The notes under the pieces: model-generated
The model's database searches: none
Told to the model about the DNA's origin: nothing
What the model saw: only the letters and a program-made list of their open reading frames with translations
Assembly (NCBI GenBank): GCA_018000835.1
Contig: JAGNJD010000030.1
Span: 1 to 34,652 of the forward strand
Source: Candidatus Goldiibacteriota bacterium
Lineage (GTDB): Bacteria; Oederibacteriota; PGYV01; DSYL01
DNA: 34,652 nucleotides
Direction: 5' to 3'
Translations under genes and position numbers: made by a program
Shown: in pieces, positions 8,101-18,617 of the stretch
Layout of the letters: every line of letters begins with the position of its first letter
How positions within the stretch are numbered: position 1 is the first letter of the stretch

Positions 8101-8768
8101 ATAAAGGGGTTATTTCGAGAATATTGCCTGTTGAGGAAATGCCTTATCTGCCGGACGGGACGCCTGTCCAGGTTGTTTTAAATCCACTGGGCGTGCCTTC
8201 ACGTATGAACGTAGGACAACTGCTCGAAACCCAGCTTGGTTGGGTCGCAAAAATAGCCGGACAAAAATTTGAGACACCGGTTTTTAACGGCATGAAGGAA
8301 GAAGAGATAAAAGAATTATTAAAAGAAGTAAATTTTTCCGAGGATGGAAAAACCATTTTATATGATGGCAGGACGGGTGAACCTTTTGCTCAAAGAGTTA
8401 CGGTAGGTACGATGTATATGATGAAACTTATCCACATGGTAGACGATAAAATACACGCACGTTCAATAGGCCCATATTCACTTATCACGCAGCAACCGCT
8501 TGGTGGAAAAGCACAATTTGGCGGACAGAGATTTGGAGAGATGGAGGTATGGGCACTTGAAGCGTATGGAGCCGCCTATACTTTACAGGAAATGCTTACT
8601 GCAAAAAGCGACGACGTCGAAGGAAGAAAAAAATTGTATGAAGCAATAGTCCGTGGAAAAAATATACAGGAACCAGGCATCCCTGAATCGTTTAACGTCT
8701 TGGTGAAAGAATTGCAGGGTCTCGGACTAAACGTTGAACTTATTAAGAAAAAATCTAAAAAAGAATAG
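5127..8768 (+). CDS. rpoB: RNA polymerase subunit beta
   Basis: This 1213-residue subunit forms half of the polymerase active cleft. The rifampicin pocket (from F449: [11 protein letters not shown], then [14 protein letters not shown]) has drug-sensitive-type residues at D460, H470 and S475, equivalent to E. coli D516, H526 and S531. [13 protein letters not shown] and the C-terminal [18 protein letters not shown] are conserved. A charged coiled-coil segment (about 880-965) replaces the longer E. coli insertion. AGGAGG lies 14 nt before the ATG, slightly far; no better in-frame start is seen. All 23 Asp/Asn/His/Tyr-Val pairs use the C-ending codon before GTN. Confidence 0.99.
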   Translation: MVRITQKQDIDEILKIPDLMDIQKKSYNEFLMIDVPPDKRKRQGLQEIFESIFPIYDYNGFYELQFVGYEFSFPKHNVDECIERGETYSAALKGIFRLIIKEKNEKTGEVSIKEAQEQAVQLCDLPLMTDRGTFVINGAERVIVSQLHRSPGASFEEEEETEDVFLKPVYTGRIVPYRGTWLEFEFDLNEIAYVKLDRKKKFPLTMFLRALGYSSNEEILKIFFKTESKSVEDKEIVKKVLARDVIDKNGEIIAEAGSLLTKETVEKIKKADINKIETLILEEDNPYNPVLKSFIKDNTRSEQEALNDIFRKMRPGEPVTATSTKNYFKTLFFDNKRYNLGVVGRYKLNKILNFDDEKNTGITLRKEDIIGVIKKFFEVNAGLCEKTDIDHLGNRRVRSVGELVENQFRVGLLRVEKMIRERMTIIDMKNAIPANLINPKPLVAAIREFFGTSQLSQFMDQVNPLAELTHKRRISALGPGGLNRERAGFEVRDVHYTHYGRLCPIETPEGQNIGLITSLATYARVNEYGFIETPYRKVKNGKITNEIEYLTADREDEFKIGQSNINVDENNKIIDEVTLVRYKGDVVLVNSGEVQYVDVSPKQVISVAASLIPFLEHDDANRALMGSNMQRQAVPLLKTEAPYVGTGMEAKAAYDSGRAVIAKSSGRVAYVDSSIIIITKENKANENLKDSVDVYHLKKFKRTNQDTTINEKPLVKKGDYIKKGDVIADGLSMDKGELALGKNVFVAFMSWHGYNYEDAIVISEDLLKNDTFTSVHIEEYEIEARETKLGPEEITRDIPNVSEDTLKNLDFDGIIRIGAKVKPGDILVGKVTPISSSNLTPEEKLLKAIFGSKADNVKDTSLRVPPGIEGVVVDIKIFSRKEHVRRKDKENEKTLQMKKEREKILQQMSLMHKETIAEIEGRDISKEEKEKLKEYENVYFEFKKSRIEQEFKDKRQIKGDELAPGVIKLIKVLIAKKRKVSVGDKLSGRHGNKGVISRILPVEEMPYLPDGTPVQVVLNPLGVPSRMNVGQLLETQLGWVAKIAGQKFETPVFNGMKEEEIKELLKEVNFSEDGKTILYDGRTGEPFAQRVTVGTMYMMKLIHMVDDKIHARSIGPYSLITQQPLGGKAQFGGQRFGEMEVWALEAYGAAYTLQEMLTAKSDDVEGRKKLYEAIVRGKNIQEPGIPESFNVLVKELQGLGLNVELIKKKSKKE

Positions 8769-8790
8769 AAAAACATAATAGGAGAATTTC

Positions 8791-11700
8791 ATGGCTAAAG
8801 ATAAAAAGAAAAAAGAAAAATCAGTTCGGGAAAAAAACGTTGCTCCGTTAAACCTTACGGAACTTTTAAAAGAAAAGGAAGAACAACTTAGAGTAAAAGA
8901 GCTGGATTTTAACGCCATAAAAATATCACTATCATCGCCTGAAATGATAAGGCAACGTTCGCACGGAGAGGTAAAAAAGCCGGAAACAATTAATTACAGA
9001 ACGTTTAAACCGGAATTTGAAGGTCTTTTTTGTGAACGGATATTTGGGACGACAAAAGATTACGAGTGTTATTGCGGGAAGTACAAAAAGCAGAGGTATA
9101 AAGGTGTTGTTTGTGATAAGTGCGGTGTTGAAGTTACTGAATCAAAAGTCAGGAGGGAACGGATGGGGCACATTGAGCTTGCAGTGCCGGTCGTTCATAT
9201 CTGGTTTTTGAAATCCATTCCGAGCAAACTTTCCTACCTTTTGAACATTACGGCGAAAAATCTGGAGCGTGTCATTTATTATGAAAATTATATCGTAATT
9301 GACCCTAAAAAAGCCGAAAGCGAAGTAAAGAAAAACGAACTGATAAATGAAGAGGAATATCTTCGTCTTAAAGAAAAATACGGCGAAGACATAAGCATAA
9401 GCATTGGAGCAGACGCAATAAAGATTTTATTAAAGGAACTTGACCTTGATAAATTAGCCAAGGATTTAAGAAAAGAAATAGTAAGAGTCGTTTCCCTGCA
9501 AAAGAAGAAAGATATTATCAAAAGGTTAAAAGTCGTTGAGGCGTTCAGAAAGTCAGGTAATAAACCAGAGTGGATGGTGTTGGATGTTTTGCCGGTAATC
9601 CCGCCGGAATTAAGGCCTCTTGTCCAGCTGGATGGAGGCAGGTTTGTCACTTCTGATTTAAACGACTTATACAGACGGATAATAAACAGGAACAACAGAT
9701 TAAAAAAACTGATAAGCATAAATTCTCCTGAATTGATAATAAAAAACGAAAAGAGAATGATACAGGAAGCAGTAGATGCTCTTTTTGATAATGGCAGAAG
9801 AGGACATCCGGTGAGAGGCGCGCGTAACAGACCTTTAAAATCGTTAAGCGACATGTTAAAGGGAAAACAGGGAAGATTCAGACAAAATCTTCTGGGTAAG
9901 CGCGTTGATTATTCAGGACGTTCCGTCGTAGTCGTTGGACCAAATTTGAAACTATATCAATGCGGCATTCCCAAAAAGATAGCTCTTGAGTTATTTAAGC
10001 CATTTATCATAAATAAAGTCCAGGAAATGGGTTATACCATAAAAAGTGCGAAGAAAATGGTTGAACACGTCCGGGCAGAAGTGTGGGATATACTGGAAGA
10101 TATATTGGATGATCATCTCGTTTTTTTGAACAGGGCACCAACTTTACATCGTCATTCCATTCAGGCTTTTAAGCCGATACTCGTGGAAGGTAACGCAATA
10201 ACGCTACATCCACTCGTGTGCGGCGGATTTAATGCCGATTTTGACGGAGACCAGATGGCTGTTCACGTTCCGCTCTCTTATGAGGCACAAACGGAAGCTA
10301 AATTTTTAATGCTTTCATCACTGAACATTTTGTCTCCTGCGAGTGGTAAACCAATAATCGTTCCAAACCAGGATATAGTTCTTGGCATTTATTATCTTAC
10401 GAAGAAAAATAACAGGGCATCAAATAAAAGAATGTTTTATTCAAAAGAAGAAGCGTTAATAGCGTATAACTATAATCTGGTTGATTTACATGAATCAATA
10501 GTCGTCAGAATGAAAACGAAAAAAATAGAGACAACCGTTGGAAGAATAATATTTAACCAGATATTGCCCCAGGATATGGAGTACGTTAACGATAAATTTG
10601 ATAAAAAACAGATAGTGCAGATAGTTAGTGATATTTTTGAAAAATATGGGACAAAAGTAACGTCTGAAGTCCTTGATAAAATGAAAGAACTGGGTTTTAG
10701 ATATGCGACGCTTGCCGGCTTTACCATAGGCGTTGACGATTTGAAAATTCCTGAGGAAAAAAAGAAACTTCTTGAATATGCAGAAAATGAATCAAAAAAG
10801 ATAAGAGGACAATTTGAGAAAGGAATCATAACGGAAGGCGAGAGATACAATAAAATTATTGACATATGGACCGGCGTTACGGATAAAGTGGCAGAATACA
10901 TGTTAAAAGGACTGGCTGTTGATCAGGACGGATTTAATCCGGTTTTTATGATGGCAGATTCAGGCGCAAGAGGGTCAAAATTACAGATAAGGCAGCTTGC
11001 CGGGATACGCGGACTGATGGCAAAACCACAGAAAAAGATGACCGGCGGCATAGGCGAAATTATAGAGACCCCGATAAAGTCAAATTTCAGGGAAGGAATG
11101 TCCGTCCTCGAATATTTTATTTCTACTCATGGAGCAAGAAAAGGGCTTGCAGATACGGCACTAAAAACGGCGGATGCCGGATATTTAACGAGACGACTGG
11201 TTGACGTTGCCCAGGACGTCATTATTACGGAAATAGATTGTAATACGATAAACGGAATAAACATAACTGCTTTAAAGGAAGGCGGGGAAACGATAGAACC
11301 TTTGTCGGAAAGAATTGCATGGAGGGTGGCTCTGGATAATGTCGTTGATTTAATAACCGATGAAGTCATAGTAAGGGCAAACGAACTTATCACGCCAAGC
11401 ATAGCAAAAAGAATTGAAGAAGCAGGTTATGAAGAAATAAGGGTAAGGTCAGTTTTAACCTGTGAGGCAAAAAATGGCCTATGTTCAAAATGTTATGGGG
11501 CGGATCTGACTACCGGTGATCTCGTTGAACTCGGAGAAGCAGTGGGTATAATTGCTGCACAGTCAATAGGAGAACCCGGAACCCAGCTTACTTTAAGAAC
11601 TTTCCACGTTGGAGGAACTGCAAGCCGCGTCATAGAACAGTCAGAAATAAAAGCAAATCATGACGGCATTGCAAGATTTGTAAATTTAAAATATGTCAAA

Positions 11701-12954
11701 GATAAAGATGGAAATATGATCGTTACGGGCAGGAACGTTGAAATTTCTATATATGACGAAAATAACGTTGAAAGGGAATTGCATAACATTCCTTATGGAA
11801 CCATTCTTAAAGTAAAAGAAGGAGATAAAGTAAAAAACGGAGACATACTTGGCTTGTGGGATCTTTACAACATTCCGATATTTACTGAAAAGGAAGGAAA
11901 AATACAGTTTGACGACATAATAGAAGGCGAAACAATGATGGAGCATACCGACGCTACAACGGGACAAAAAGGCAAATTTATCATTGAAGGAAAAGATAAA
12001 AAGAAATATCCGCATGTAAACATTCTGGATGCCAATAATTCAATCATTACTTCTTATTCCATACCCGTTGGTGCCAGGCTTGACGTTGTTGATGGAGACA
12101 AAGTTTCAGTCGGGCAGATACTTGCAAAATTTCCTAGAGAATCTGTAAAAACGAGGGACATAACCGGCGGTCTTCCAAGGGTTGCAGAACTTTTTGAGGC
12201 ACGGAAGCCAAAAACGCCTGCAATTATATCTGAAATAGAAGGATACGTGCATTTTGAAGAAACGTCGTCAGGTACCAGAAAAATAAAGATAAAAAATGAA
12301 AGTGGGACGGAAAAAGAATATACAATACCGCATGGTAAATACGTTAACGTCCGCGAGAATGATTACGTTGAAGCAGGGGAACAATTAATAGACGGCAACA
12401 TAAACCCACATGATATTTTGAACGTAAAAGGAGAAAGTGCGGTCCAGGAATATTTACTTAACAAAATACAGGAAGTATACAGACTGCAGGGCGTAATAAT
12501 ACACGACAAACACATAGAAATTATCGTGCGGCAGATGATGAGAAAAATAAGAATAACGGAACCGGGAGATACAAAATTTCTCGTAGACCAGCAGGTTGAT
12601 AAAATAGAATTCAAGGAAGAAAACGAAAAAATGGAAAAAGAAAAAAAGAAACCAGCCATGGCAAAACCATTGCTTCTGGGTGTTACAAAAGCAGCACTTT
12701 CAACGGAAAGCTGGATATCGGCTGCTTCTTTCCAGGAAACGACGAGAATATTGATAGATGCAGCAGTTAACGGGAAAGTAGATAAATTAAAGGGCTTAAA
12801 AGAGAACGTCATAATTGGACATTTGATATCGGCTGCAACCGGCGTTGAGCAGTTTAAAAAATTTAGCAGAGTAGAAAGAAAAAAAGTTACAAAAAAGATA
12901 AAAAAAGAAAATAACGAAGAAAAAGATGAAAATAAAAAACTGGAAAAAACATAG
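8791..12954 (+). CDS. rpoC: RNA polymerase subunit beta'
   Basis: This 1387-residue catalytic subunit carries the Mg-binding [12 protein letters not shown] motif with D483, D485 and D487. An N-terminal zinc site (C93, C95, C108, C111) and a second Cys cluster ([15 protein letters not shown]) are present. MADSGARGS begins at about residue 721, and the [10 protein letters not shown] region is intact. The C-terminus ends in a Lys/Glu-rich tail of about 30 residues that is unlikely to be structured. AGGAG lies upstream of the ATG, 22 bp after rpoB. A 303-bp non-coding gap follows. Confidence 0.99.
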   Translation: MAKDKKKKEKSVREKNVAPLNLTELLKEKEEQLRVKELDFNAIKISLSSPEMIRQRSHGEVKKPETINYRTFKPEFEGLFCERIFGTTKDYECYCGKYKKQRYKGVVCDKCGVEVTESKVRRERMGHIELAVPVVHIWFLKSIPSKLSYLLNITAKNLERVIYYENYIVIDPKKAESEVKKNELINEEEYLRLKEKYGEDISISIGADAIKILLKELDLDKLAKDLRKEIVRVVSLQKKKDIIKRLKVVEAFRKSGNKPEWMVLDVLPVIPPELRPLVQLDGGRFVTSDLNDLYRRIINRNNRLKKLISINSPELIIKNEKRMIQEAVDALFDNGRRGHPVRGARNRPLKSLSDMLKGKQGRFRQNLLGKRVDYSGRSVVVVGPNLKLYQCGIPKKIALELFKPFIINKVQEMGYTIKSAKKMVEHVRAEVWDILEDILDDHLVFLNRAPTLHRHSIQAFKPILVEGNAITLHPLVCGGFNADFDGDQMAVHVPLSYEAQTEAKFLMLSSLNILSPASGKPIIVPNQDIVLGIYYLTKKNNRASNKRMFYSKEEALIAYNYNLVDLHESIVVRMKTKKIETTVGRIIFNQILPQDMEYVNDKFDKKQIVQIVSDIFEKYGTKVTSEVLDKMKELGFRYATLAGFTIGVDDLKIPEEKKKLLEYAENESKKIRGQFEKGIITEGERYNKIIDIWTGVTDKVAEYMLKGLAVDQDGFNPVFMMADSGARGSKLQIRQLAGIRGLMAKPQKKMTGGIGEIIETPIKSNFREGMSVLEYFISTHGARKGLADTALKTADAGYLTRRLVDVAQDVIITEIDCNTINGINITALKEGGETIEPLSERIAWRVALDNVVDLITDEVIVRANELITPSIAKRIEEAGYEEIRVRSVLTCEAKNGLCSKCYGADLTTGDLVELGEAVGIIAAQSIGEPGTQLTLRTFHVGGTASRVIEQSEIKANHDGIARFVNLKYVKDKDGNMIVTGRNVEISIYDENNVERELHNIPYGTILKVKEGDKVKNGDILGLWDLYNIPIFTEKEGKIQFDDIIEGETMMEHTDATTGQKGKFIIEGKDKKKYPHVNILDANNSIITSYSIPVGARLDVVDGDKVSVGQILAKFPRESVKTRDITGGLPRVAELFEARKPKTPAIISEIEGYVHFEETSSGTRKIKIKNESGTEKEYTIPHGKYVNVRENDYVEAGEQLIDGNINPHDILNVKGESAVQEYLLNKIQEVYRLQGVIIHDKHIEIIVRQMMRKIRITEPGDTKFLVDQQVDKIEFKEENEKMEKEKKKPAMAKPLLLGVTKAALSTESWISAASFQETTRILIDAAVNGKVDKLKGLKENVIIGHLISAATGVEQFKKFSRVERKKVTKKIKKENNEEKDENKKLEKT

Positions 12955-12975
12955 AATTGATGTAAAAAAAAATAA

Positions 12976-13038
12976 TGTAATTGCAAGTGTGTTTTTCTAT
13001 AATGCCTATAATAAATACATGGTTTATATGCAATTACA
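12976..13038 (+). promoter_or_regulatory. 10-bp inverted repeat enclosing tandem -10 boxes
   Basis: TGTAATTGCA (12976-12985) and TGCAATTACA (13029-13038) are perfect inverted copies 43 bp apart. Between them are two TATAAT boxes (12998-13003 and 13007-13012) in a CTATAAT direct repeat, and TTGCAA overlaps the left arm. It could be an operator pair around a promoter upstream of the str operon, or the base of a long-loop RNA hairpin at the rpoC mRNA end. It occupies the first part of the 303-bp rpoC-rpsL gap; 13039-13097 shows nothing further. Confidence 0.4.
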
Positions 13039-13097
13039 GGTGGAAAGTAAACGTTTTTCTTTATCTAATTGATATGACATATAATCGGTTTTTTTTG

Positions 13098-13126
13098 TTG
13101 ACAAAGAAACGAAAATTATATATAAT
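13098..13126 (+). promoter_or_regulatory. Consensus sigma-70 promoter of the str operon
   Basis: TTGACA (13098-13103), a 17-nt spacer and TATAAT (13121-13126) match the consensus at all twelve positions with ideal spacing. Transcription would start near 13133, giving a leader of roughly 125 nt before the rpsL TTG start. It is the strongest promoter in the window. Confidence 0.85.
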
Positions 13127-13143
13127 ATTTCAGTTTTTTAAAA

Positions 13144-13198
13144 CAGCTCTTTTTAGCTGAAATTATTGTATAAAACTAGTAAAAGCGGAAAAGAGCTG
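13144..13198 (+). promoter_or_regulatory. Putative antiterminator pairing in the str leader
   Basis: CAGCTCTTTT (13144-13153) is perfectly complementary to AAAAGAGCTG (13189-13198), giving 10 bp. The right arm lies inside the downstream terminator hairpin, so the two folds exclude each other. The left arm can alternatively fold on itself (CAGCT 13144-13148 with AGCTG 13155-13159), which would release the terminator. This three-way switch is the logic of an attenuator; the ligand is unknown. Confidence 0.55.
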
Positions 13199-13224
13199 AC
13201 TTCTTTGTCCGCTTTTTTATTTTT
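13181..13224 (+). terminator. Intrinsic terminator/attenuator in the str leader
   Basis: AAAAGCGGA (13181-13189) pairs with TCCGCTTTT (13208-13216) over 9 bp. The stem can continue past a bulged G into AAAGA/TTCTTT. Eleven Ts interrupted by one A follow in 13213-13224. It lies downstream of the perfect promoter and upstream of rpsL, so it can act on str transcripts as well as on rpoC read-through. Confidence 0.75.
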
Positions 13225-13257
13225 AACAAATAAAATAACATAGATAGGAGAAAAAAG

Positions 13258-13632
13258 TTGCCAACAATAAGTCAATTAATTAGAAAGCCAAGATTTAAAA
13301 TGAGATTAAAAACAAGTGCGCCTGCTTTAAAAGGTAATCCTTTGAAACGCGGTGTGTGCACCAGAGTTTATACTGTAACGCCTAAAAAACCAAATTCAGC
13401 GTTAAGAAAAGTTGCAAGAGTGCGTTTGACCAATAAAATGGAGGTTATATGCTACATCCCCGGCGTCGGACATAATTTGCAGGAACACTCCATTGTTTTA
13501 ATCCGGGGTGGAAGAGTAAAAGATTTACCAGGCGTTAGGTATCATATTATAAGAGGAACGCTTGATACCCAGGGCGTAGCCGACAGGAAACAGGGCAGAT
13601 CAAAATATGGTGCCAAAGCGCCAAAGAAATAA
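13258..13632 (+). CDS. rpsL: 30S ribosomal protein S12
   Basis: This 124-residue decoding-centre protein helps monitor codon-anticodon pairing. [17 protein letters not shown] and [29 protein letters not shown] contain the two classical streptomycin-resistance regions, both in the susceptible form (Lys in PKKPNS and in GGRVKDLP). The start is TTG at 13258, supported by TAGGAG seven nt upstream; the N-terminus [11 protein letters not shown] then matches the family. It is first in the str operon, behind the attenuator-like leader. Confidence 0.98.
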   Translation: MPTISQLIRKPRFKMRLKTSAPALKGNPLKRGVCTRVYTVTPKKPNSALRKVARVRLTNKMEVICYIPGVGHNLQEHSIVLIRGGRVKDLPGVRYHIIRGTLDTQGVADRKQGRSKYGAKAPKK

Positions 13633-13651
13633 TTAAAGGAGTGAAAAGTAA

Positions 13652-14119
13652 ATGCCAAGAAGAAGAAGAGTAATAAAAAGAGAAATTATCCAGGATTCAA
13701 AATATAATAATCAGATTGTAGCAAGAATTATTAATTGCATTATGATGAAAGGAAAAAAGTCCATTGCGGAAAAATTAACGTATGATGCTTTTGACATAAT
13801 TAAAAAGCAGGGCAAGGACCCACTGGAGACATGTAAACAAGCTGTTGAAAACGTCAAACCGCTTCTCGAATTGAAAACGAGAAGAATAGGCGGCTCAAAT
13901 TATCAAATACCTGTTGAGGTCCCGCCTGAAAGGATGATTTCCCTTGCAGTTAGATGGATAATTAATGCTACCCATGAACGCAAAGAACGTGGTTTCGACG
14001 AACGACTTGCAGCAGAACTTCTTGCTGCTGCATCAAACCAGGGCGGGGCAGTAAAAAAGAAAGAAGATGTTCATAAAATGGCCGAAGCAAATAAGGCATA
14101 TGCACATTTTAGGTGGTAA
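13652..14119 (+). CDS. rpsG: 30S ribosomal protein S7
   Basis: This 155-residue protein nucleates assembly of the 30S head and contacts E-site tRNA; in E. coli it represses the str mRNA. It begins MPRRRRVIKRE and contains GGSNYQIPVEVPPERM and the C-terminal ANKAYAHFRW. Length is typical (about 156). AAAGGAG precedes the ATG, 19 bp after rpsL. Its order rpsL-rpsG-fusA is universal. Confidence 0.98.
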   Translation: MPRRRRVIKREIIQDSKYNNQIVARIINCIMMKGKKSIAEKLTYDAFDIIKKQGKDPLETCKQAVENVKPLLELKTRRIGGSNYQIPVEVPPERMISLAVRWIINATHERKERGFDERLAAELLAAASNQGGAVKKKEDVHKMAEANKAYAHFRW

Positions 14120-14139
14120 ATAATTTAAGGAGTATTTAA

Positions 14140-16260
14140 ATGACACGTAAATATCCATTGGAAAAGATCAGAAATATCGGAATTATGGCACATATAGATG
14201 CCGGCAAAACAACTTTAACTGAACGTATTTTATTTTATACTGGAAAAGTCTATAAACTTGGCGAGGTTCACGAAGGCGATGCTACTATGGACTGGATGGA
14301 ACAGGAACGCGAGAGAGGCATTACCATTATGTCTGCTGCTACAACGTGTTTATGGAAAGAGCATAGGATAAACATCATAGATACCCCGGGACATGTTGAT
14401 TTTACTATTGAAGTAGAGCGGTCCATGAGAGTCCTGGATGGCGCCGTAACCGTTTTTGATTCCGTTAATGGTGTTGAACCCCAGACAGAAACTGTATGGA
14501 GACAGGCAAACAAGTATAAAGTCCCGCGTATTGTTTTTTTAAATAAAATGGACAGGGTTGGCGCTGATTTCTGGATGTCTGTTCAGTCAATAGAGGAAAA
14601 ATTATCCGCACATCCGGTTCCATTGCAAATTCCCATCGGGGCAGAGGATAAATTTATCGGCGTAATAGACCTTATTAATATGAATGCGATTATATGGGAT
14701 AATGAGTCACTTGGCGTAGATTATAAAATAATGGAAATCCCTGAAGAATATTTACCGGCGGCGAGAAAAAATCATGAAAAACTTATGGAAACACTTGCCT
14801 ATCTGGACGAACATTTTATGGAGCAATACGTAGATAAGAACGAAATCACCGTTGAAGAAATAAAAAGAGTTATCAGAAAAGGAACCATCGAATTCAGCAT
14901 TGTTCCTGTTTTATGCGGGACGGCGTTTAAAAATAAAGGAGTTCAGCCGTTACTTGATGCAGTGGTGGATTATTTACCATCGCCTGCTGACCTTCCCCCT
15001 GTTAAAGGATTTGATCCTGATATGAAGGATAGTGAAGGCATCATTCAGCCAACCCTTGAAAGAAAAGCAGATGATAACGAAAAGTTTTCAGCGATTGCAT
15101 TTAAGATAGTATCGGATCCGTACGTCGGCAGACTTACATATTTTCGCGTTTATTCTGGAAAAATAGATTCGGGTTCCTACGTTTATAATTCAACGAGAAA
15201 AATTAAAGAACGGCTTGGAAGAATTTTATTAATGCATGCAAATCAGCGGGAAGAGATAGACGAGGCTTTAACCGGCGACATTGTTGCCGGAATCGGCCTG
15301 AAAGAAACGTCAACCGGCGATACGTTATGTGATGAAAACGCAAAAATTTTATTTGAAAAAATGGTTTTCCCGGAGCCCGTTATATTTATTGCAGTAGAAC
15401 CAAAAACTAAATCCGACCAGGAAAAGATGTCTCTTGCTTTAAATAAACTGGCAGAAGAAGATCCGTCTTTTAAGATAAGGGTAGATAATGAAACGGGGCA
15501 AACCATTATTTCCGGTATGGGAGAATTGCATCTGGAAATAATTATAGACAGGATGAAAAGGGAATTTAACGTAGAAGCAAATGTTGGTGCACCGGAGGTT
15601 GCTTACAGGGAAACGATAAGCAAAGCAGTTAAGAATGTGGAAGGAAAATACATACGTCAGACAGGCGGACGTGGTCAATATGGACATGTGATAATTGACG
15701 TTGAACCAAAACCACGTGGTACCGGCAATGAGTTCGTAAATAAAATAGTTGGCGGCGTAATCCCAAAAGAATACATATCAGCCGTTGAAAAGGGTATTAA
15801 AGAATCACTTGAAAATGGCATTGTAGCAGGATATCCGGTTAATGACGTTAAAGTGATACTTTGTGACGGTTCTTATCACGAAGTTGATTCATCGGAAATT
15901 GCCTTTAAAATTGCGGCGTCGCTTGCAATAAAAGACGCAATAAAACAGGCAGAACCACAGATTTTGGAACCATTGATGGAACTGGAAGTCGTTACGCCGG
16001 AAGAATTTATGGGCGACATAATAGGATATTTAGCTGCCAAGAGATCCAAAATAGAAAAATTGGAAAAACGGGGAAAAATGCAGGTGATAAAAGCGTTGAC
16101 GCCGCTATCAGAAATGTTTGGTTTTGCAACAAGTTTAAGGTCAATGAGCCAGGGACGCGCAACATATACAATGCAGTTTGCAAGATATGAGTTAACTCCA
16201 AATAACATAAAAGAAAACATTATACGGAAATATTCCGGTAAGTCAGTAATAAACGTTTAA
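14140..16260 (+). CDS. fusA: Elongation factor G
   Basis: This 706-residue translocase GTPase has the P-loop AHIDAGKTT (17-25), canonical switch I RGITI (59-63), DTPGH (81-85) and NKMD (135-138). Domains II to V follow, with [15 protein letters not shown] in domain III and GGRGQYGHV at the start of domain IV. Length is typical, with no insertion or paralogue-type loss. AAGGAG precedes the ATG. The 27-bp gap to tuf copy 2 holds the left end of the 1228-bp repeat. It keeps the standard switch I that EF-Tu here lacks. Confidence 0.98.
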   Translation: MTRKYPLEKIRNIGIMAHIDAGKTTLTERILFYTGKVYKLGEVHEGDATMDWMEQERERGITIMSAATTCLWKEHRINIIDTPGHVDFTIEVERSMRVLDGAVTVFDSVNGVEPQTETVWRQANKYKVPRIVFLNKMDRVGADFWMSVQSIEEKLSAHPVPLQIPIGAEDKFIGVIDLINMNAIIWDNESLGVDYKIMEIPEEYLPAARKNHEKLMETLAYLDEHFMEQYVDKNEITVEEIKRVIRKGTIEFSIVPVLCGTAFKNKGVQPLLDAVVDYLPSPADLPPVKGFDPDMKDSEGIIQPTLERKADDNEKFSAIAFKIVSDPYVGRLTYFRVYSGKIDSGSYVYNSTRKIKERLGRILLMHANQREEIDEALTGDIVAGIGLKETSTGDTLCDENAKILFEKMVFPEPVIFIAVEPKTKSDQEKMSLALNKLAEEDPSFKIRVDNETGQTIISGMGELHLEIIIDRMKREFNVEANVGAPEVAYRETISKAVKNVEGKYIRQTGGRGQYGHVIIDVEPKPRGTGNEFVNKIVGGVIPKEYISAVEKGIKESLENGIVAGYPVNDVKVILCDGSYHEVDSSEIAFKIAASLAIKDAIKQAEPQILEPLMELEVVTPEEFMGDIIGYLAAKRSKIEKLEKRGKMQVIKALTPLSEMFGFATSLRSMSQGRATYTMQFARYELTPNNIKENIIRKYSGKSVINV

Positions 16261-16266
16261 AAAGAG

Positions 16267-17494
16267 AATACATCAGGAGGAATAGAAATGGCAAAGGCAA
16301 AATTTGAGAGGACAAAGCCACACGTAAACGTTGGGACGATAGGTCACGTAGACCATGGAAAGACGACGTTAACGGCGGCAATGACAAAAGTGATGGAAAC
16401 AAAGGGATTGGCGAAATACGTTTCGTATGCAGAGATAGCAAAGGCATCAATATCACAGGGAAGAAGGGACGAGACAAAGATATTGACGATAGCGACATCG
16501 CACGTGGAATACGAGACAGAAAAGAGGCATTATGCACACGTAGATTGTCCTGGGCATGCAGATTATATAAAGAACATGATAACTGGAGCGGCACAGATGG
16601 ACGGAGCGATACTTGTGGTATCGGCGGTAGACGGACCAATGCCGCAGACTAGGGAACACATATTGCTGGCGAGGCAGGTAGGAGTGCCGTATATAATAGT
16701 ATTTTTAAACAAGATAGATGCAGTAGAGGATAAAGAGATGATAGATTTGGTGGAAGAGGAAGTAAGGGATTTATTAAAGAAGTATGAATTTCCTGGGGAT
16801 AAGATACCGGTGATAAGGGGGTCGGCATTAAAGGCATTACAGGACCCGACGGGAGAATGGGGAAAACCGATAGAGGAATTGATGAAGGCGATGGATGAAT
16901 ACATACCAGAGCCGAAGAGAGACATAGACAAGCCGTTTATCCTTGCGATAGAGGACGTATTTTCGATAACAGGGAGAGGGACGGTAGTAACGGGAAGGAT
17001 AGAGAGGGGAAAAGTAAGGACGAACGACGAGGTAGAGATAGTAGGATTAAGGGAGACGAGGAAGACGGTAGTGACGGGAGTAGAGATGTTCCGTAAGATA
17101 TTAGACGAAGGGGAAGCAGGAGACAATGTAGGATTATTGTTAAGGGGAGTGGACAAGGATGAAGTAGAGAGGGGGCAGGTAGTAGCAAAGCCTGGATCAA
17201 TAACGCCGCACAAGAAGTTTAAGGGACAGGTATACATATTAACGAAAGATGAGGGAGGAAGGCACACGCCGTTTTTTAATAATTATCGTCCGCAATTTTA
17301 TTTCAGGACGACGGACGTAACTGGGTCGGTAAAACTGCCGGCAGGAGTAGAGATGGTAATGCCGGGAGACAACATAGAGATGGAAGTAGAGTTAATAACG
17401 CCGATAGCGATGGAAAAGGAATCCAGGTTTGCCATAAGAGAAGGCGGAAGGACAGTAGGCGCCGGCGTTGTTACCCAGATTATAGAATAAAAGG
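16267..17494 (+). repeat. Direct repeat copy 2 (tuf gene plus ribosome binding site)
   Basis: This copy appears identical to 516-1743 over 1228 bp. The left boundary is g (16266) against a (515), and the right boundary is a (17495) against t (1744). Repeat ends follow the gene and its translation signal rather than any insertion-sequence end, so conversion or recent duplication of tuf is the likely cause. Confidence 0.9.
16288..17490 (+). CDS. tuf: Elongation factor Tu, copy 2
   Basis: This 400-residue EF-Tu is identical in protein sequence to the copy at 537-1739, with the same P-loop, NKID and non-canonical switch I. It occupies the usual last place of the str operon, 27 bp after fusA, with the same AGGAGG site. 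This position is probably the ancestral one, and the tRNA-linked copy supplies extra EF-Tu; that is inference from general bacterial gene order. A 115-bp gap separates it from rpsJ. Confidence 0.97.
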   Translation: MAKAKFERTKPHVNVGTIGHVDHGKTTLTAAMTKVMETKGLAKYVSYAEIAKASISQGRRDETKILTIATSHVEYETEKRHYAHVDCPGHADYIKNMITGAAQMDGAILVVSAVDGPMPQTREHILLARQVGVPYIIVFLNKIDAVEDKEMIDLVEEEVRDLLKKYEFPGDKIPVIRGSALKALQDPTGEWGKPIEELMKAMDEYIPEPKRDIDKPFILAIEDVFSITGRGTVVTGRIERGKVRTNDEVEIVGLRETRKTVVTGVEMFRKILDEGEAGDNVGLLLRGVDKDEVERGQVVAKPGSITPHKKFKGQVYILTKDEGGRHTPFFNNYRPQFYFRTTDVTGSVKLPAGVEMVMPGDNIEMEVELITPIAMEKESRFAIREGGRTVGAGVVTQIIE

Positions 17495-17514
17495 ACGAAT
17501 ATGACGCACGATTT

Positions 17515-17545
17515 TTGATAATTTGAAAATTGATTCGGATAAAAT
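17515..17545 (+). promoter_or_regulatory. Weak candidate promoter before rpsJ
   Basis: TTGATA (17515-17520) is followed by GATAAA at 17-nt spacing, or by TAAAAT (17540-17545) at 19. It sits in the 115-bp gap between tuf and the S10 operon. The ten bases CGGATAAAAT also occur at the rpoB promoter. Neither spacing/box combination is strong. Confidence 0.3.
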
Positions 17546-17605
17546 GGTTAAAGATCGTTTATGCATGACAGCGCCAGATATTTTGAATGACGAAGGGAGA
17601 AATAT

Positions 17606-17920
17606 ATGGAATTAGAAACACAAAAAATAAGGATAAGATTGAAAGCATATGACCATAAATTACTTGATAAATCGGTAAGCGACATTATTAAAAAGGTCAA
17701 AGAGACTGGTGCGAGAATATTAGGGCCAATTCCACTTCCGACGAGAATTCATAAATATACAATACAGAGATCAGTTCACGTTGATAAAAAGTCAAGGGAA
17801 CAATTTGAAATGAGAATACATAAACGACTAATTGACATACTTGAACCAAATCAGGAAACTGTTGAAAAACTAAAAAATCTGGATTTACCAGCAGGAATAG
17901 ATGTTGAAATAAAATTATAA
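17606..17920 (+). CDS. rpsJ: 30S ribosomal protein S10 / NusE
   Basis: This 104-residue protein of the 30S head also links NusG and NusB to the ribosome and antitermination complex. It has [16 protein letters not shown] near the start, [24 protein letters not shown] in the middle, and ends [13 protein letters not shown]. Length is standard. A GAAGGGAG-type site precedes the ATG. It is first in the S10 operon. Confidence 0.98.
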   Translation: MELETQKIRIRLKAYDHKLLDKSVSDIIKKVKETGARILGPIPLPTRIHKYTIQRSVHVDKKSREQFEMRIHKRLIDILEPNQETVEKLKNLDLPAGIDVEIKL

Positions 17921-17933
17921 ATGGAGGAATGAT

Positions 17934-18599
17934 TTGTTATCCACAATTATTGGTAAAAAAAGAGGAATGACGCAGATTTTTAATTCAAATGGAGACGTTG
18001 TACCGGTAACGATAGTCGAATTTGACGATGCCGTCGTTGTTGGCAAGAAAACAAAGGAAAAAGACGGGTATGACGCAATAAAAATAGGTATATTTGATTC
18101 ATTAAAACCAAAAAACGTTTCTAAACCAATAAAAGGTATTTTTAAAAATGAAAAAAAAGGTATTGACCTGCCATTTAAAGAGATTTTAAAGGAAATCCGC
18201 GTTGATAAATCAGAAGTTGATAAATTTAACGTTGGCGATAAAATTACGTTTGCTGACGTTTTTAAAGATGGCGATTACGTTGATGTCTCAGGTGTTTCAA
18301 AGGGCAAAGGAACGCAGGGTGTTATGAAAAGGCATAATTTTTCCGGAGGGGTAGGCTCTCATGGAGGGATGTCGCACAGAAGGCCTGGTTCCATTGGCTC
18401 AAACACATATCCAGGTCACGTCTGGAAAGGCCAAAAGATGGCGGGCCGGCTCGGCAATGAAAAAATTACGGTCCAGAACCTGATTGTTGAAAAATTTAAT
18501 TCTGAAAACAAATTTATACTCGTCCGTGGTGCTTTACCGGGAACGGATGGCTCAGTGGTCGTTATTAAAAAAGCAGCAAAAAAATCAAAAGTCAAATAA
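17934..18599 (+). CDS. rplC: 50S ribosomal protein L3
   Basis: This 221-residue assembly initiator reaches the peptidyl-transferase centre. The N-terminus STIIGKKRGMTQIF and the loop FSGGVGSHGGMSHRRPGSIG (about 138-157) are diagnostic. The start is TTG at 17934, with TGGAGG 8-9 nt upstream; no ATG fits the family N-terminus. It lies 13 bp after rpsJ. Confidence 0.97.
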   Translation: MLSTIIGKKRGMTQIFNSNGDVVPVTIVEFDDAVVVGKKTKEKDGYDAIKIGIFDSLKPKNVSKPIKGIFKNEKKGIDLPFKEILKEIRVDKSEVDKFNVGDKITFADVFKDGDYVDVSGVSKGKGTQGVMKRHNFSGGVGSHGGMSHRRPGSIGSNTYPGHVWKGQKMAGRLGNEKITVQNLIVEKFNSENKFILVRGALPGTDGSVVVIKKAAKKSKVK

Positions 18600-18617
18600 A
18601 AAAAGGAGTCAGTATTA

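Noticed and set aside
17500..17605. Small gene between tuf copy 2 and rpsJ
   Set aside because: The ATG-started frames are very short and have no ribosome binding site; the gap is better read as leader/promoter DNA.
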